Positions 62,811 through 64,000 of a DNA stretch of 64,000 nucleotides are shown here, piece by piece. The notes under the pieces were generated by a model. It saw only the letters and a program-made list of their open reading frames with translations. It did no database searches and was not told the DNA's origin. The stretch lies in contig NZ_JNIX01000007.1 of NCBI RefSeq assembly GCF_000701445.1, positions 293,501 to 357,500 on the forward strand. Direction: 5' to 3'. Source of the DNA: Brevundimonas bacteroides DSM 4726 (GTDB lineage: Bacteria; Pseudomonadota; Alphaproteobacteria; Caulobacterales; Caulobacteraceae). The translations under genes were made by a program, and so were the position numbers. How positions within the stretch are numbered: position 1 is the first letter of the stretch; every line of letters starts with the position of its first letter.

Positions 62811-64000
62811 TCACCGCTGGGCCGCCCGGTCGCCGAGCAGCACGGGCACGGTGACCAGCATGATCCAGAGGTCGAGCCACAGCGACTGGCGCTCGATGTA
62901 TTCAATGTCCAACCGCACGCGGGTGCGGACCTCGGCGGCGGTGTGCAGCGGCCCCCGCGAGCCCTTGATGGCGGCCCAGCCGGTCATGCCAGGCTTCATG
63001 CGGTGGCGGTGGGCGTATTCGGCGACCAGGCGCGCGCTCTCGACCTGGCCGGTCTTCATGCCGATGGCGTGGGGGCGGGGGCCGACCAGCGACATCTCGC
63101 CCCGCAGCACGTTGAACAGCTGGGGCAGTTCGTCGAGGCTGGTTTTCCTGATGAACCGGCCGACGCGGGTCACCCGGTCGTCGTCGGCGGTGACCTGGCG
63201 GCTGGCGGTGGCGTCGGCGGCCTCGTGGCGCATGGAGCGGAACTTCCAGACCACGATCTCCTCGTGATTGAAGCCGTGCCGCCGTTGGCGGAAGAAGATG
63301 GGGCCGGGGCTGTCGAGGCGGATGGCGAGCGCCGTGAGCGCGATCATCGGCGACAGCATGACCAGGGCGAAGGCACCGATCACCAGGTCCTGGATGCGCT
63401 TGTTGAAGGCGCGCCGATCATCGTCGATGGGGCCGTCCAGCGAGGCCAGCGGCGCGCGGGCCAGCCGGTCCAATGCCGCGCCGCGCTCCGACGCGTCGAC
63501 TGGATCGACCAGCAGGGTGACCTCGTTGGGCAGGGTCGACAGCCGCGCGGTCAGCTCGCGCACCCGCGCCTCGGCCTTGGGGTCGAGCGCCAGCACGATC
63601 TTGTCGACATAGGGGGTCATGCGATGCGTCATCAGCGCTTCGGCGTCGCCGAGCACGGGAACGCCCGCCACGGTCTCAGGCGAGCGGGCCAGGCGGTCGT
63701 CGAAGACGCCCAGAACATTGATGTCGCGGCGCTGAAGGGCGTCGCGGATCAGGCGTTCGGCGTGGCGGGTCGCTCCGACCAGCACGATGTTGGGGGTAAG
63801 CGCCCCCCTCGCGCGCCAGTCCGCGACCATGAGGCTCCAGGCCAGGTGCGAGCCGTAAAGCGCGACGGCGACAAAGGCTGTCCAGAGGATCGTCGTCGAG
63901 AAATCCGGTCGCCCAGACGAGAGCATCGCCTCGAGAAGTGTGGCCGTCAGGCCACCCGTGACCGCCAAGCCCGTGACCGTCGCGAGATGGAGCGGCAGCC
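62811..64000 (-). CDS. hfsE: Polyprenyl-phosphate hexose-1-phosphate transferase, HfsE-like (5' end beyond window)
   Basis: The frame is open to the right edge, so the start is missing. The visible part has membrane segments and a nucleotide-binding-like CoA-ligase-type domain (NIVLVGATRHAERLIRDALQ, then INVLGVFDDRLARSPETVAG). The PssY/WbaP catalytic domain follows: a membrane helix, PIFFRQRRHGFNHEEIVVWK then FRSMRHEAAD, the signature TRVGRFIRKTSLDELPQLFN then VLRGEMSLVGPRPHAIGMKT and late KPGMTGWAAIKGSRGPLHTA. It transfers a sugar phosphate (glucose-type) to undecaprenyl phosphate, starting the polymer. It heads the minus-strand hfsE-hfsF-glycosyltransferase operon. Confidence 0.88.
   Translation of the reverse strand, partial: LPLHLATVTGLAVTGGLTATLLEAMLSSGRPDFSTTILWTAFVAVALYGSHLAWSLMVADWRARGALTPNIVLVGATRHAERLIRDALQRRDINVLGVFDDRLARSPETVAGVPVLGDAEALMTHRMTPYVDKIVLALDPKAEARVRELTARLSTLPNEVTLLVDPVDASERGAALDRLARAPLASLDGPIDDDRRAFNKRIQDLVIGAFALVMLSPMIALTALAIRLDSPGPIFFRQRRHGFNHEEIVVWKFRSMRHEAADATASRQVTADDDRVTRVGRFIRKTSLDELPQLFNVLRGEMSLVGPRPHAIGMKTGQVESARLVAEYAHRHRMKPGMTGWAAIKGSRGPLHTAAEVRTRVRLDIEYIERQSLWLDLWIMLVTVPVLLGDRAAQR

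Overview
This is a 64 kb chromosomal window from a high-GC alphaproteobacterium of the order Caulobacterales, most likely Brevundimonas or a close relative (inference). The evidence is the very GC-rich third codon positions, a holdfast-type (hfs) polysaccharide locus, the gene orders lptF-lptG-lptD-surA-pdxA-rsmA, fabD-fabG-acpP-fabF-mltG-gmk and infA-maf-RNase E/G-yacG, an alphaproteobacterial LexA box (GTTC-N7-GTTC), and DUF6249 and UrcA family proteins. I found no rRNA, tRNA, CRISPR array, transposase or prophage.

Layout. 1-1640 is the 3' part of mutL. 1641-4697 looks like a small accessory insertion. It holds a SOUL haem-binding protein, a 22-codon fossil of a second mutL 3' end, a perfect 19-bp palindrome, and a TetR-controlled MAPEG / glutathione transferase / DUF606 transporter operon. 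4792-14614 is mostly single genes: LMW phosphatase, kelch protein, rsmD, an RluB-type pseudouridine synthase, tadA, an amidase, mntR, lipoproteins and a RidA protein. Within it, a 328-bp gap carries a LexA box, a tiny ORF and several hairpins. 14798-16793 is infA-maf-RNase-yacG. 17450-21343 contains two tandem copies of a three-gene module (DUF6249 membrane protein, ECF sigma factor, predicted membrane anti-sigma), both with the same 11-bp sigma/anti-sigma overlap. 21413-27699 holds panB, a YfgM-like TPR protein, bamB, der and dnaB. 28317-30785 is a TonB-dependent receptor. 31131-32396 is rpsF-rpsR-rplI with a visible promoter and terminator.

33945-39457 is the fatty-acid synthesis cluster leading into mltG and gmk. 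39424-43146 holds an aminotransferase, a dienelactone hydrolase and an alkaline phosphatase. 43229-51216 (minus strand) is the outer-membrane biogenesis operon: lptF and lptG make the LPS transporter, lptD the outer-membrane translocon, surA the porin chaperone, followed by pdxA and rsmA. 51357-53879 is pepA-holC followed by two tandem I78-type protease-inhibitor genes. 53898-56358 holds an RcnB-like low-complexity protein, a GST and a Sel1-like protein.

56462-64000 is a holdfast/exopolysaccharide locus: hfsD (Wza-like export), hfsA/hfsB (Wzc-like co-polymerase plus a partner ATPase lacking the Walker A lysine), two GT2 glycosyltransferases, hfsF (flippase) and hfsE (initiating sugar-phosphate transferase, cut by the window end). 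HfsE would load the first sugar on undecaprenyl phosphate, the glycosyltransferases extend it, HfsF flips it, and HfsA/B/D control polymer length and export.

The points most worth a second look are the duplicated ECF sigma modules, the mutL 3'-end fossil marking an insertion, the LexA box in front of an 18-codon ORF, and the paired I78 inhibitors carrying an unusual CTTCP motif.
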